Shown: positions 6,241-14,106 of the stretch, piece after piece
Position numbering within the stretch: the first letter of the stretch is position 1
Layout of the letters: every line of letters starts with the position of its first letter
NCBI GenBank assembly: GCA_947173915.1
Contig: CAMWGZ010000012.1
Span: forward strand, 1-15,171
DNA from: an uncultured Alistipes sp.
GTDB taxonomy: Bacteria; Bacteroidota; Bacteroidia; Bacteroidales; Rikenellaceae
Direction of reading: 5' to 3'
Length of the DNA stretch: 15,171 nucleotides
Made by a program: the position numbers and the translations under genes
Notes under the pieces: generated by a model
The model's database searches: none
What the model was told of the DNA's origin: nothing
What the model saw: only the letters and a program-made list of their open reading frames with translations

Positions 6241-7827
6241 GTGGAAAAGAAAAACTATACGGTAGTCATCGACCTCGGTTCGTCGAACGTGGTGGTCGCC
6301 GTCGCCACCCGGGACGAGGAGGGAAGCCTCGATGTCGAAGCCATCGTCTCCAAACCGGTCGAAGGGGTCAATGCGGGCCGGATCGTCAATATCGAACAGG
6401 CGGGCAGTGCCATCCGCGAAGCGGTGACCGAACTCGAAAACGACTTCGGCATACGCATCACGGAGGCTTATGCGGGCATCTCGGGCGAGTTCGTCCGCTG
6501 CGCCTGCCACACCGACCACGTCTTTACGCTGGATCCCCAGAACGGAGTGAACCAAAGCGACGTGGACGCTCTGTTCGACCGCATGCGCAACGTGCAGGCA
6601 CCCGACGACGAGGTCATCGTGGAGCGCATTCCGCAGCTCTACCTGCTCGACGACCACGAGGAGGTACGCAATCCGGTCGGCTCCTTCTGCCGCCGGCTCT
6701 CCTCGACCTTCAACTTCATCCTCTGCGACAAGACGCCGCTCCAGCGGCTCGACATGGCGCTGCGCCGGCTCGGCATCCGCACCCTAGGCATCTTCCCCAA
6801 TGTGCTGGCCACCCCCGAGGCGGTGCTCTCGGACGAGGAGAAGGAGGAGGGCGTAGCGGTGGTCGATCTGGGCGGCGGCGTGACCGACGTGACAGTGTAC
6901 TACCGGGGCATGGTCCGCTATGCGGCCTCCATCCCGATGGGAGCCAAGGCCATCAACCGCGACATACGCTCGCAGAGCATCCCCGAAAAGCATGTCGAGA
7001 GCCTCAAGTGCAAATACGGATCGGCGGTAGCCGACCTGGCTCCGGAGGACAAGCTGATCCGCGTCAGCGGCCGCACGATCCGCGAGTCGAAAACCATTCT
7101 GCTGCGCAACCTGGCGACGGTCATCGAGTCCCGGGCGATGGACATCGTGGATTTCGTCCGGCAGGAGATCGAGGATTCGGGCTGCGCCGACAAACTGGCC
7201 TACGGCATCGTGCTGACGGGCGGATCGGCCCAGCTGAAGGACCTCGACGAACTCTTCCGCCGCGCCACGGGCATGGAGGTGCGCGTGGCATCGGCCGAAA
7301 CGGGCTTCAACGAACAGAGCTGCGAACGACTCTCCGACCCGGCATACGCAACGGCAGCCGGACTGCTGCTCCGGGGCATGTGGGCAGGTCCCTGCAACAT
7401 CATCGAGAACAAGAACCGCCTCGCCTCGCGGCAACCCGAGAAGAGCGCGGCAGCGCCCGCCGCACAACCGGCACCGCACCCGACCGCCTCGCAGCCGATA
7501 CCGCCCTACACCCCCTCGCGCCCGGCAGCAAGCACGCCGCGTCCGCCCTATCCGCAGACGCGCCCCGAGCCGCAGCGTCCGGAGCAGCCCGCACCCGCCG
7601 AACGGCCCGCACAGCCGTTCCCCCCGCAACCCGGCCGGCCGGTCCAGCCGACCGCACCCCGCGAGGAGCCGGCACCCCAGGCACCGGAGCAAGAGAAGGC
7701 CGACCAGGGAGAGGAGTTCTCCTATCCGGACCCGACGAAGAAAGAGCGAAACTGGAAAAATATCTTCAAGAAGACGCTCGAAAAGATCAACGAAGGCTTC
7801 AATGCAGCCGACGACGAAGAGATTTAA
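6241..7827 (+). CDS. ftsA: Cell division protein FtsA
   Basis: FtsA is an actin-like ATPase that anchors FtsZ filaments to the inner membrane and recruits later divisome proteins. The product is 528 residues, longer than the usual 400-460. The actin fold covers about 1-385: phosphate-1 loop VVIDLGSSNVVVAVA at 8-22, the 1C subdomain around 80-165, phosphate-2 motif VVDLGGGVTDVTVYY at 207-221, and the adenosine motif GIVLTGGSAQLKDL at 322-335. Residues about 398-484 are a Pro/Ala/Gln-rich linker. The amphipathic membrane-targeting helix is at about 501-520 (NWKNIFKKTLEKINEGF). The start is GTG at 6241, which gives MEKKNYTVVIDLGSS; there is no suitable ATG before the phosphate-1 loop. It is 31 bases after ftsQ and 3 bases before ftsZ, so FtsA and FtsZ are probably translationally coupled. 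Confidence 0.95.
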   Translation: MEKKNYTVVIDLGSSNVVVAVATRDEEGSLDVEAIVSKPVEGVNAGRIVNIEQAGSAIREAVTELENDFGIRITEAYAGISGEFVRCACHTDHVFTLDPQNGVNQSDVDALFDRMRNVQAPDDEVIVERIPQLYLLDDHEEVRNPVGSFCRRLSSTFNFILCDKTPLQRLDMALRRLGIRTLGIFPNVLATPEAVLSDEEKEEGVAVVDLGGGVTDVTVYYRGMVRYAASIPMGAKAINRDIRSQSIPEKHVESLKCKYGSAVADLAPEDKLIRVSGRTIRESKTILLRNLATVIESRAMDIVDFVRQEIEDSGCADKLAYGIVLTGGSAQLKDLDELFRRATGMEVRVASAETGFNEQSCERLSDPAYATAAGLLLRGMWAGPCNIIENKNRLASRQPEKSAAAPAAQPAPHPTASQPIPPYTPSRPAASTPRPPYPQTRPEPQRPEQPAPAERPAQPFPPQPGRPVQPTAPREEPAPQAPEQEKADQGEEFSYPDPTKKERNWKNIFKKTLEKINEGFNAADDEEI

Positions 7828-7830
7828 CCC

Positions 7831-9189
7831 ATGAACAACGAATACAGAGCAACCGACGATATGAACGAAGAGGATGTGATGACCCAGCTGTCCGCCGCAC
7901 GCGGCAGCTCCTCCATCATCATGGTGGTGGGCGTAGGCGGCGCGGGCGGCAATGCCGTGAACCACATGTGGAACCTCGGCATCGAGGGGGTCGATTTCAT
8001 GGTCTGCAACACCGATCAGCAGGCACTCGACAAAAGTCCCGTACAGCTGAAGATCCAGCTGGGCAGCGAGGGTCTGGGTGCGGGCAACGACCCCGAAAAC
8101 GGCCGCCGGGCAGCCATCGAGTCGCTCGATGTGGTGCGTCAGCGCTTCGAGGCATCGGGCACCAAGATGGTCTTCATTACCGCCGGCATGGGCGGCGGCA
8201 CCGGTACGGGTGCTTCGCCCGTGATCGCCAAGCTGGCCAAGGAGATGGGGCTGCTCACGGTGGGCATCGTGACCTCGCCGCTGGCGGTCGAGGGACCGAT
8301 CCGCTACGACCAGGCCTTCCGGGGCATCGAGGAGCTGCGTCAGAACGTCGATTCGCTGCTGATCATCAACAACGAGAACATTCTCGAAATTTACGGCCGG
8401 CTGGCCCTCAAGCAGGCCTTCGGCAAGGCCGACGACATTCTGGCCGCCGCAGCCAAGGGCATCGCCGAGATCATTACCGTCAAGAGCGACCTGGTAAACG
8501 TCGATTTCGCCGATGTCTCGAAGGTCATGCGCGAGAGCGGCCGCGCCCACATGAGCGTGGCGACGGCCGAAGGAGACAACCGCGCCGAGGCGGCGGCCGA
8601 AGCGGCACTGCACTCGCCGCTGCTCGACCACAACCTCATCAGCGGCGCGCGCGACATTCTGATCAACATTTCGGTAGCCAACGCCGACGAGCTGATGTAC
8701 GAGGAGGTGGTACGGATCCTGGAGTACATTCAATCGCATGCCAGCGTGGAGGACGTATCGGGCAACGTGCACAACGCCAATATCATCTGGGGTACGAGCG
8801 AAAAGCCCCAGCTGGGATCGGCCATCGAGCTGGTGGTGGTGGCCACCGGATTCGACGAGGCACGCGACCGGCAGATCGTCCCGCCGGCACGGACCGTCAC
8901 GCAGCCCGGCAGCGAACCGGCCGAGAAGAGCGCAGCCGAGCCGCTCGCGCGGACAGCCAAAGGTACGGCCGCACCGCAGCCCCAGCCGGCCGAGCAGGTC
9001 GTTCTGGGCGAGAAATCGACCCGCTACCGCAACATCGAGGAGATCCTCTCCAAACCCGCCTACCAAACCCGGAAAGCACAGTTCGTCACAGTCTCCGAGG
9101 TTCCCCCCGGACGCAAGGAGCCGTCGCGCGAGGAGCGCCCCGCCGCCTCCGAGGGCAACGACGAGCGCAGCGAAACGATGCCCGAATAA
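7831..9189 (+). CDS. ftsZ: Cell division GTPase FtsZ
   Basis: FtsZ is the tubulin-like GTPase that forms the Z-ring and directs septal wall synthesis. The 452-residue product has an N-terminal extension of about 27 residues, then [15 protein letters not shown] at 32-46 and the tubulin signature [12 protein letters not shown] at 119-130. The T7 synergy loop follows with N223, D225 and D228 (NVDFADV), completing the GTPase site between subunits. The C-terminal domain runs to about 342, followed by a variable linker at about 345-398. The C-terminal conserved peptide appears to be [14 protein letters not shown] at 405-418, followed by about 34 polar residues. In the core, PLAVEG at 150-155 replaces the more usual PFxFEG type. 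The start ATG 7831 is 3 bases after ftsA and gives a normal N-terminus. gldE starts 18 bases after the stop. Confidence 0.97.
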   Translation: MNNEYRATDDMNEEDVMTQLSAARGSSSIIMVVGVGGAGGNAVNHMWNLGIEGVDFMVCNTDQQALDKSPVQLKIQLGSEGLGAGNDPENGRRAAIESLDVVRQRFEASGTKMVFITAGMGGGTGTGASPVIAKLAKEMGLLTVGIVTSPLAVEGPIRYDQAFRGIEELRQNVDSLLIINNENILEIYGRLALKQAFGKADDILAAAAKGIAEIITVKSDLVNVDFADVSKVMRESGRAHMSVATAEGDNRAEAAAEAALHSPLLDHNLISGARDILINISVANADELMYEEVVRILEYIQSHASVEDVSGNVHNANIIWGTSEKPQLGSAIELVVVATGFDEARDRQIVPPARTVTQPGSEPAEKSAAEPLARTAKGTAAPQPQPAEQVVLGEKSTRYRNIEEILSKPAYQTRKAQFVTVSEVPPGRKEPSREERPAASEGNDERSETMPE

Positions 9190-9207
9190 CCGAAAAACCG
9201 CCCCGCA

Positions 9208-10488
9208 TTGGAACCGAGCGCAGCTTTCGTATTTCACGGCATGACACCCCACGTCTGGGTGTTGTGCGGCATCACGTTGCTTCTGCTGTCGGTCTCGGCC
9301 CTGGTATCAGGCTCCGAGACCGCCTTCTTCTCCCTCTCGGCCAACGACGTGCGCGCGCTGAAGAAGAGCGCCTCGTCGAACGCCCAGACGATTCTCTCGC
9401 TGCTGGGCAGGGTCGATCTGCTGCTGGCCACGATCCTGGTGGTCAATAACCTGGTCAATATCTGCATCGTCATCCTCTCGTCGAACATCATCGACGCGCT
9501 CTTCACGTTCGCCCGATTCGAATTCCTGGTCAAGAGCGTGCTGGTAACCTTCCTGCTGCTGCTCTTCGGCGAGATCCTCCCCAAAGTGGCCGCCCAGACC
9601 ATGCCGATGCGCTTCGCCGGGTTCGTCGCCCGCCCGATGGCGGTGCTGCAAACGATCTTCTACCCGCTCTCCTACCTGCTGATGCACACGGGCTCGCGCC
9701 TCTGCCGCAAGGCGGCGCACCGGCAGGAGATCTCGATCGACGAACTGGCCGACGCGATCGACATGACCCACACCAGCTCGAAAGAGGAGCACGGCATGCT
9801 CTCGGGCATCGTCAGCTTCGTCAATACGGAGGTGCAGGAGATCATGAAGCCCCGGGTCGATATGACGGCCATCGCACTCACGGACCCCTACGAGCAGGTC
9901 AAGCAGACGATCATCAACTCCGGATTCTCGCGCATTCCGGTCTATGAAGGCGACCTGGACAACATCCGGGGCACGCTCTACGTCAAGGACCTGCTGCCCC
10001 ATATCAACCAGAGCGACGAATTCGGCTGGCAGCAGCTGATCCGCAAGCCCTACTTCGTCCCCGAGCACAAGAAGATCAACGACCTGCTGGAGGATTTCCA
10101 GGCCAAGAAGATCCACATGGCCATCGTGGTCGATGAGTACGGCTCGACGCAGGGGCTGGTCTCGCTCGAAGACATCATCGAAGAGGTGGTCGGCGAGATT
10201 TCCGACGAAAGCGACACCGACGAGGCGCTTTACACGCGGCTCGACGCGAACACCTACCTCTTCGACGGCAAGACCCACATCGTCGATTTCGAACGGATCG
10301 TCGAAATCGACGAAGACACCTTCGCCGACGTAAAGGGGCGCGCCGAGACGCTCGCGGGGCTGATGCTCGAACTGCGGTGCGACTTCCTCAAGAAGGGCGA
10401 CACGGTCACGGCGCACGGCATCCGCTTCGTCGTCCACCACGTCGAGGGGCACCGCATCGACAAGATCAAAGTCATCCTGCATGAATAA
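9208..10488 (+). CDS. gldE: GldE-type CNNM/CBS-domain membrane protein (HlyC/CorC family)
   Basis: The 426-residue product has the three-part layout of the CNNM/CorC family. A DUF21 transmembrane domain covers about 1-165, with hydrophobic segments near 17-37, 70-95, 105-128 and 135-160 and the motif SGSETAFFSLS at 34-44. Paired CBS domains cover about 210-335 (EIMKPRVDMTAI; VVDEYGSTQGLVSLEDIIEEVVGEI). A CorC/HlyC C-terminal domain covers about 340-425. Family members are implicated in Mg2+ or other ion transport; in gliding Bacteroidota GldE is needed for motility with GldD. No gliding genes are visible here, so an ion or envelope role is more likely. TTG 9208 gives MEPSAAF, similar to the MDP-type opening of homologues as I recall them; ATG 9241 is an alternative start that still precedes the first membrane segment. 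The gene ends overlapping the next one by 8 bases. Confidence 0.9.
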   Translation: MEPSAAFVFHGMTPHVWVLCGITLLLLSVSALVSGSETAFFSLSANDVRALKKSASSNAQTILSLLGRVDLLLATILVVNNLVNICIVILSSNIIDALFTFARFEFLVKSVLVTFLLLLFGEILPKVAAQTMPMRFAGFVARPMAVLQTIFYPLSYLLMHTGSRLCRKAAHRQEISIDELADAIDMTHTSSKEEHGMLSGIVSFVNTEVQEIMKPRVDMTAIALTDPYEQVKQTIINSGFSRIPVYEGDLDNIRGTLYVKDLLPHINQSDEFGWQQLIRKPYFVPEHKKINDLLEDFQAKKIHMAIVVDEYGSTQGLVSLEDIIEEVVGEISDESDTDEALYTRLDANTYLFDGKTHIVDFERIVEIDEDTFADVKGRAETLAGLMLELRCDFLKKGDTVTAHGIRFVVHHVEGHRIDKIKVILHE

Positions 10489-11056
10489 CCTGCTCTGCAT
10501 CGAGCCGCTCGGCGACCCCGAACGGCTGCGTCGATGCGTCTCGGCAGAGGAGCTGCGGCAGGCCGAAGCGATGCGCTCGCCCCGCCGGCAGGCCGAATTC
10601 CTGAGCTGGCGGGCGCTGGTGCGCCGCCACCTGCCCGATGCCCGAATCGACTACGATCCGGCGGGCGCACCCGTCGTCAGGAACCACCCGGTCCGCATCG
10701 GAGTCTCCCACGGAGCGGGCTACGTCGCGGTCTGCTTTTCCGACCGCCGCTGCGCCGTCGATATCGAATCGCCCCGGCGCGACTTCGCACGCATCGCCTC
10801 CCGCTTCGCCTCGGGCGGGGAGCTTGCCCTCTGGGACGATCCCCTGCTGCTGCCGCTGCTCTGGAGCGCGAAGGAGACCCTCTACAAATATGCGGGGCGC
10901 AGGGAGCTGCGGCTGCTGGAGGACCTGCACATCGAGCGGATCGACCCGGCGGCCGGCCGCATGCAGGGCCGCATCCTCGGCGGCGAGGCGCTGCGCATCG
11001 ACTTCCGCGCCAAACCCGACTACGTTGCCGCCTGGATCCTGCACGAAGCCTCCTGA
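10481..11056 (+). CDS. 4'-phosphopantetheinyl transferase superfamily protein
   Basis: Enzymes of this family transfer phosphopantetheine from CoA to a serine of acyl or peptidyl carrier proteins. The 191-residue product shows the Sfp-type signatures: GVSHGAGYVAV at 74-84, the metal-binding pair in AVDIE (D94, E96), and LWSAKETLYKY at 127-137 with K131 and E132. The length suits a compact Sfp-like enzyme rather than the AcpS type of about 120 residues. ATG 10481 overlaps the end of gldE by 8 bases, pointing to translational coupling; this pairing is seen in other Bacteroidota genomes as I recall them. No polyketide or nonribosomal peptide genes are in the window, so its carrier-protein substrate cannot be named. 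It is probably the last gene of the murC-led operon, because recG has its own promoter right after the stop. Confidence 0.87.
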   Translation: MNNLLCIEPLGDPERLRRCVSAEELRQAEAMRSPRRQAEFLSWRALVRRHLPDARIDYDPAGAPVVRNHPVRIGVSHGAGYVAVCFSDRRCAVDIESPRRDFARIASRFASGGELALWDDPLLLPLLWSAKETLYKYAGRRELRLLEDLHIERIDPAAGRMQGRILGGEALRIDFRAKPDYVAAWILHEAS

Positions 11057-11057
11057 A

Positions 11058-11089
11058 CTTGCTTCCCCGCCCGAATTTTGCTATCTTTG
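11058..11089 (+). promoter_or_regulatory. Bacteroidota-type promoter of recG
   Basis: CTTG at 11058-11061 (-33 element, consensus TTTG) and TATCTTTG at 11082-11089 (-7 element, a full TAnnTTTG match) are separated by 20 bases, the expected distance. This is the best promoter in the window. It lies in the 41-base gap after the phosphopantetheinyl transferase gene. The recG ATG is only 8 bases after the -7 element, so the transcript would have almost no leader. Confidence 0.75.
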
Positions 11090-11097
11090 CATAGAGT

Positions 11098-13212
11098 ATG
11101 GGCAATTTTCTCGATAACGACATCAAGTTCGTCGCCGGTGTCGGCGAGGCCCGGGCCCGCCTGCTGGAGCGAGAGCTGGGCATCCGCACGCTGGGCGACA
11201 TGCTCGCCCACTACCCGTTCCGCTACATCGACCGCACGAAGATCTACCGCATGGCCGAGATCGCACCCGAGGAGACATCGCTGCTTCAGGTGCGCGGCCG
11301 CATCACGGGCGTGAACTACGCCGGCGCGGGCCGCAAGCGCCGGTTCACGGCACTGCTCAACGACGGAAGCGGCCGAATGGCCGAACTCGTCTGGTTTCAC
11401 GGAATCAAATGGATCGAGAAGCGGATCGAAGTGGGGCGCGAATACCTGGTCTTCGGCCGCCCCTCCTTCTTCAAGGGGGAGCTTTCGATGGTCCACCCCG
11501 AGATCGAGACCATCGAGAAAGCTTTCGCCCGCAAGGCCGAGAGCGGCATGCAAGGCATCTACTCCTCGACCGAGAAACTGAGCAGCGTGCTCGGCACCAA
11601 AGGGTTCTACACGATCCTCTGCAACCTCTGGCCGATGGTGCGCGACCGCATCCGCGAGACGCTGCCCGAGACGCTGCGCAGCCGCTACGGACTGCTGACC
11701 CTGCGCGATGCGCTCTACAACATCCATTTCCCGCAATCGCCCGAACTGCTGCGGCAGGCACGCTACCGGCTCAAGTTCGACGAACTGCTGGGCATACAGC
11801 TCAACGTACAGGCGCGCCGCACTTCGCGGATGGCCAAAAACAACGGCTTTCTGTTCCCCAAAGTGGGCGAGCTGTTCAACACCTTTTTCAACAAGAAACT
11901 CCCCTTTCCGCTGACGGGTGCCCAGAAGCGGGTGGTCCGCGAGATCCGCCGGGACACCGTCTCGGGCTTCCAGATGAACCGCCTGCTGCAAGGCGACGTG
12001 GGCAGCGGCAAGACCCTCGTGGCGCTCATGTCGATGCTGCTGGCCGTCGATAACGGATTCCAGGCCTGCATGATGGCCCCCACCGAGATCCTCGCCCGCC
12101 AGCACTACGCCACCTTCCGGCGCATGCTGGAGGGGCTGCCCGTGCGGGTGGGGATTCTTACCGGCTCCTCGCGCGCCCGCGAACGGCGGGAGGCACTCGA
12201 AGGGGTGGCCGACGGATCGGTCGGCCTGCTGATCGGCACCCACGCCCTGATCGAGGAGAAAGTGCGCTTCGCCAACCTCGGTTTCGTGGTCATCGACGAG
12301 CAGCACCGCTTCGGCGTGGAGCAGCGGGCGCGCCTCTGGACCAAGAACGCGCAGCCGCCCCATATCCTCGTGATGACCGCCACCCCGATCCCGCGCACGC
12401 TCGCCATGACGCTCTACGGCGACCTCGATGTCTCGGTCATCGACGAGTTGCCGCCGGGCCGCCGGCCGATACGCACGGTCCACTACACCGACGCGGCACG
12501 GCTGCGGCTCTTCGGCTTCATGCGGCAGCAGATCGCGCTGGGGCGGCAGGTCTATGTGGTCTATCCCCTCATCAAAGAGTCGGAGGCGATGGACTACAAG
12601 GACCTCGAGGAGGGGTACGAGGCCATCTCGCGCGACTTCCCGCTGCCGCAGTACGTCACGGCGGTCTGCCACGGCAAGATGAAGCCCGAGGACAAGGAGG
12701 AGTCGATGCGCCAGTTCAAGAGCGGCGAGGCGCACATTCTGGTGGCCACGTCGGTCATCGAAGTGGGGGTCGATGTTCCCAACGCGACGGTCATGGTCAT
12801 CGAATCGGCCGAGCGCTTCGGCCTCTCGCAGCTCCACCAGCTGCGCGGCCGCGTGGGCCGCGGCGGAGAGCAGTCCTACTGCATCCTCATGTCGGGCGAG
12901 AAGCTCTCGAAGGAGGCCCGCACCCGCCTGGAGGCGATGTGCGAGACGAGCGACGGCTTCCGGCTGGCCGAACTGGATCTCAAGCTGCGGGGCGCGGGCG
13001 ATATCAACGGCACGATGCAGAGCGGTTTGGCACTCGATTTGAAGATAGCGAATCCGACACTCGATCTGCAGATTCTGACCCTCACGCGCGAAGCCGCCGC
13101 CGAGGTGCTGCGCGACGATCCGGGCCTCGCCCGCGCGGAACATGCCGGCCTCCGGGAGCTTCGCCGCCGCATGAGCGGCCGGGAGGAGATCGACTTTTCG
13201 CAGATCTCGTAA
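11098..13212 (+). CDS. recG: ATP-dependent DNA helicase RecG
   Basis: RecG reverses stalled replication forks and migrates branched DNA in recombination and repair. The 704-residue product is full length. An N-terminal region with the OB-fold wedge domain, which binds branched DNA, spans about 1-230 (LLQVRGRITGV, LVWFHGIKW). The SF2 helicase motifs follow in order: LTGAQKRVVREI near 272-283, Walker A GDVGSGKT at 299-306, APTEILARQ, LIGTHALIEE, DEQH at 400-403 followed by RFGVEQR, TATPIPRTLA at 427-436, ATSVIEVGVDVPNA, and QLRGRVGRG at 581-589. The TRG-type region RGAGDINGTMQSG at 631-643 follows. ATG 11098 gives MGNFLDNDIKFVAGVG, similar to other Bacteroidales RecG openings, and lies 8 bases after a clear promoter. 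The DUF3108-type gene begins 52 bases downstream and may share the transcript. Confidence 0.96.
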   Translation: MGNFLDNDIKFVAGVGEARARLLERELGIRTLGDMLAHYPFRYIDRTKIYRMAEIAPEETSLLQVRGRITGVNYAGAGRKRRFTALLNDGSGRMAELVWFHGIKWIEKRIEVGREYLVFGRPSFFKGELSMVHPEIETIEKAFARKAESGMQGIYSSTEKLSSVLGTKGFYTILCNLWPMVRDRIRETLPETLRSRYGLLTLRDALYNIHFPQSPELLRQARYRLKFDELLGIQLNVQARRTSRMAKNNGFLFPKVGELFNTFFNKKLPFPLTGAQKRVVREIRRDTVSGFQMNRLLQGDVGSGKTLVALMSMLLAVDNGFQACMMAPTEILARQHYATFRRMLEGLPVRVGILTGSSRARERREALEGVADGSVGLLIGTHALIEEKVRFANLGFVVIDEQHRFGVEQRARLWTKNAQPPHILVMTATPIPRTLAMTLYGDLDVSVIDELPPGRRPIRTVHYTDAARLRLFGFMRQQIALGRQVYVVYPLIKESEAMDYKDLEEGYEAISRDFPLPQYVTAVCHGKMKPEDKEESMRQFKSGEAHILVATSVIEVGVDVPNATVMVIESAERFGLSQLHQLRGRVGRGGEQSYCILMSGEKLSKEARTRLEAMCETSDGFRLAELDLKLRGAGDINGTMQSGLALDLKIANPTLDLQILTLTREAAAEVLRDDPGLARAEHAGLRELRRRMSGREEIDFSQIS

Positions 13213-13264
13213 TCGAAAACCGACGACAGCCAAAGAAACCGTCACACCTAAAAAACCGACCGCG

Positions 13265-14071
13265 ATGAAACGCTTCCCGCTCCTCGTACTGCTGCTCTGC
13301 CTCGCACAGTCGATGCAGGCCCAACTCTACCAACCGGGAGAGGTGCTCGACTACAAGATCAGCTACCGGGCCAAACTCTTCCCCAACACGGTGGTCGGCA
13401 CCGTGCGCATCGCCACGACCCTCGAACAGGATGCGGAAATCGGCCGGGAGGTCTATCGCGTCGAGGGTGTCGGCCGCACGCTGCCCTCGTTCCGCTGGGT
13501 CATGAACATACTGGACCGCTACGAAACCCGGGTCGATCGCCGGACGCTGCGGCCGCTGCGCTTCGAAAGCGACATCCGCGAGGGCAACTACCGCTTCCGG
13601 AGCACCTACCGCTACGACTGGGAGGCGATGCGGGTGCACACCACCTGGCGAAGCCGGCGCATGGAGCGCGACACCTGCAAGACGATGCCCCTCGGCGAGG
13701 CGAGCATGGATCCCGTGTCGCTCTACTTCCGGCTGCGGGGTGTCGATCCCGCCACCCTCGAAGAGGGCCGCACCGAGATACTGGAGATGGTGCTCGAAGA
13801 CACGGTCCGCCACCTGCGCCTGCGCTTCCTCGGGCGCGAAGTGAAGAAGATCCGCCGCGCGGGGACCTTCCGCACGCTGGTGTTCGCCTGCCAGATCGGC
13901 TCCTCGGAGGGCTACTCCTTTACCGACGGATCGGAGTTCCGGGTCTGGATCTCGGACGACCGCAACCTCGTTCCGCTCTACGTCGAGTCGCCCATCCGGG
14001 TGGGCAGCGTCCAGGCCGTCATTTCCGACTGGCAGGGACTCAAATACCCGCTTACGAGCAAAATAAAATAA
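13265..14071 (+). CDS. Secreted DUF3108-type protein
   Basis: The 268-residue product starts with a clear signal peptide: MKR, a hydrophobic core FPLLVLLLCLAQ and a likely cleavage after SMQA (residue 19), so it is exported to the periplasm or beyond. The mature part resembles DUF3108 proteins, with the opening YQPGEVLDYKISYRAKLFPNTVVGTVRI, repeated beta-strand-like stretches, the middle segment SMDPVSLYFRLRGVD, and a C-terminal FTDGSEFRVWISDDRNLVPLYVES. These proteins are predicted beta-rich and have no established biochemical role; none is claimed here. The cysteine in LLLC does not make a lipobox, because the -1 residue is leucine. It follows recG by 52 bases without a visible promoter, so it probably shares that transcript. 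The family assignment comes from recall of sequence pattern, not from a search. Confidence 0.75.
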   Translation: MKRFPLLVLLLCLAQSMQAQLYQPGEVLDYKISYRAKLFPNTVVGTVRIATTLEQDAEIGREVYRVEGVGRTLPSFRWVMNILDRYETRVDRRTLRPLRFESDIREGNYRFRSTYRYDWEAMRVHTTWRSRRMERDTCKTMPLGEASMDPVSLYFRLRGVDPATLEEGRTEILEMVLEDTVRHLRLRFLGREVKKIRRAGTFRTLVFACQIGSSEGYSFTDGSEFRVWISDDRNLVPLYVESPIRVGSVQAVISDWQGLKYPLTSKIK

Positions 14072-14078
14072 AAAACCT

Positions 14079-14086
14079 TATATTTG
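14079..14086 (+). promoter_or_regulatory. Putative -7 element upstream of the coiled-coil membrane protein gene
   Basis: TATATTTG fully matches TAnnTTTG and sits in the 35-base AT-rich gap between two genes, 20 bases before the ATG at 14107. The start of transcription would be near 14092, giving a leader of about 15 bases. A second, imperfect element TACCTTTT lies at 14094-14101. No good -33 element is seen at the expected distance. Confidence 0.55.
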
Positions 14087-14106
14087 CCGAAAATACCTTT
14101 TTATCT

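Noticed and set aside
7432..7692. Proline-rich FtsA segment as a frameshift artefact
   Set aside because: The frame continues cleanly into the conserved membrane-targeting helix and stops 3 bases before ftsZ, so the segment is genuine coding sequence.
6784..9252. Long open frame of 822 codons on the - strand opposite ftsA and ftsZ
   Set aside because: It mirrors two certain genes. Its translation is rich in Arg, Gly, Val and His, as expected from the complement of GC-biased codons, and shows no domain.
11020..13245. Open frame of 741 codons on the - strand opposite recG
   Set aside because: Same GC-bias shadow effect; RecG on the + strand has every helicase motif.
13265..13321. Possible lipoprotein signal (LLLC) in the DUF3108-type protein
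   Set aside because: Leucine at the -1 position does not fit a lipobox, and a normal signal-peptidase I site (SMQA) follows a few residues later.
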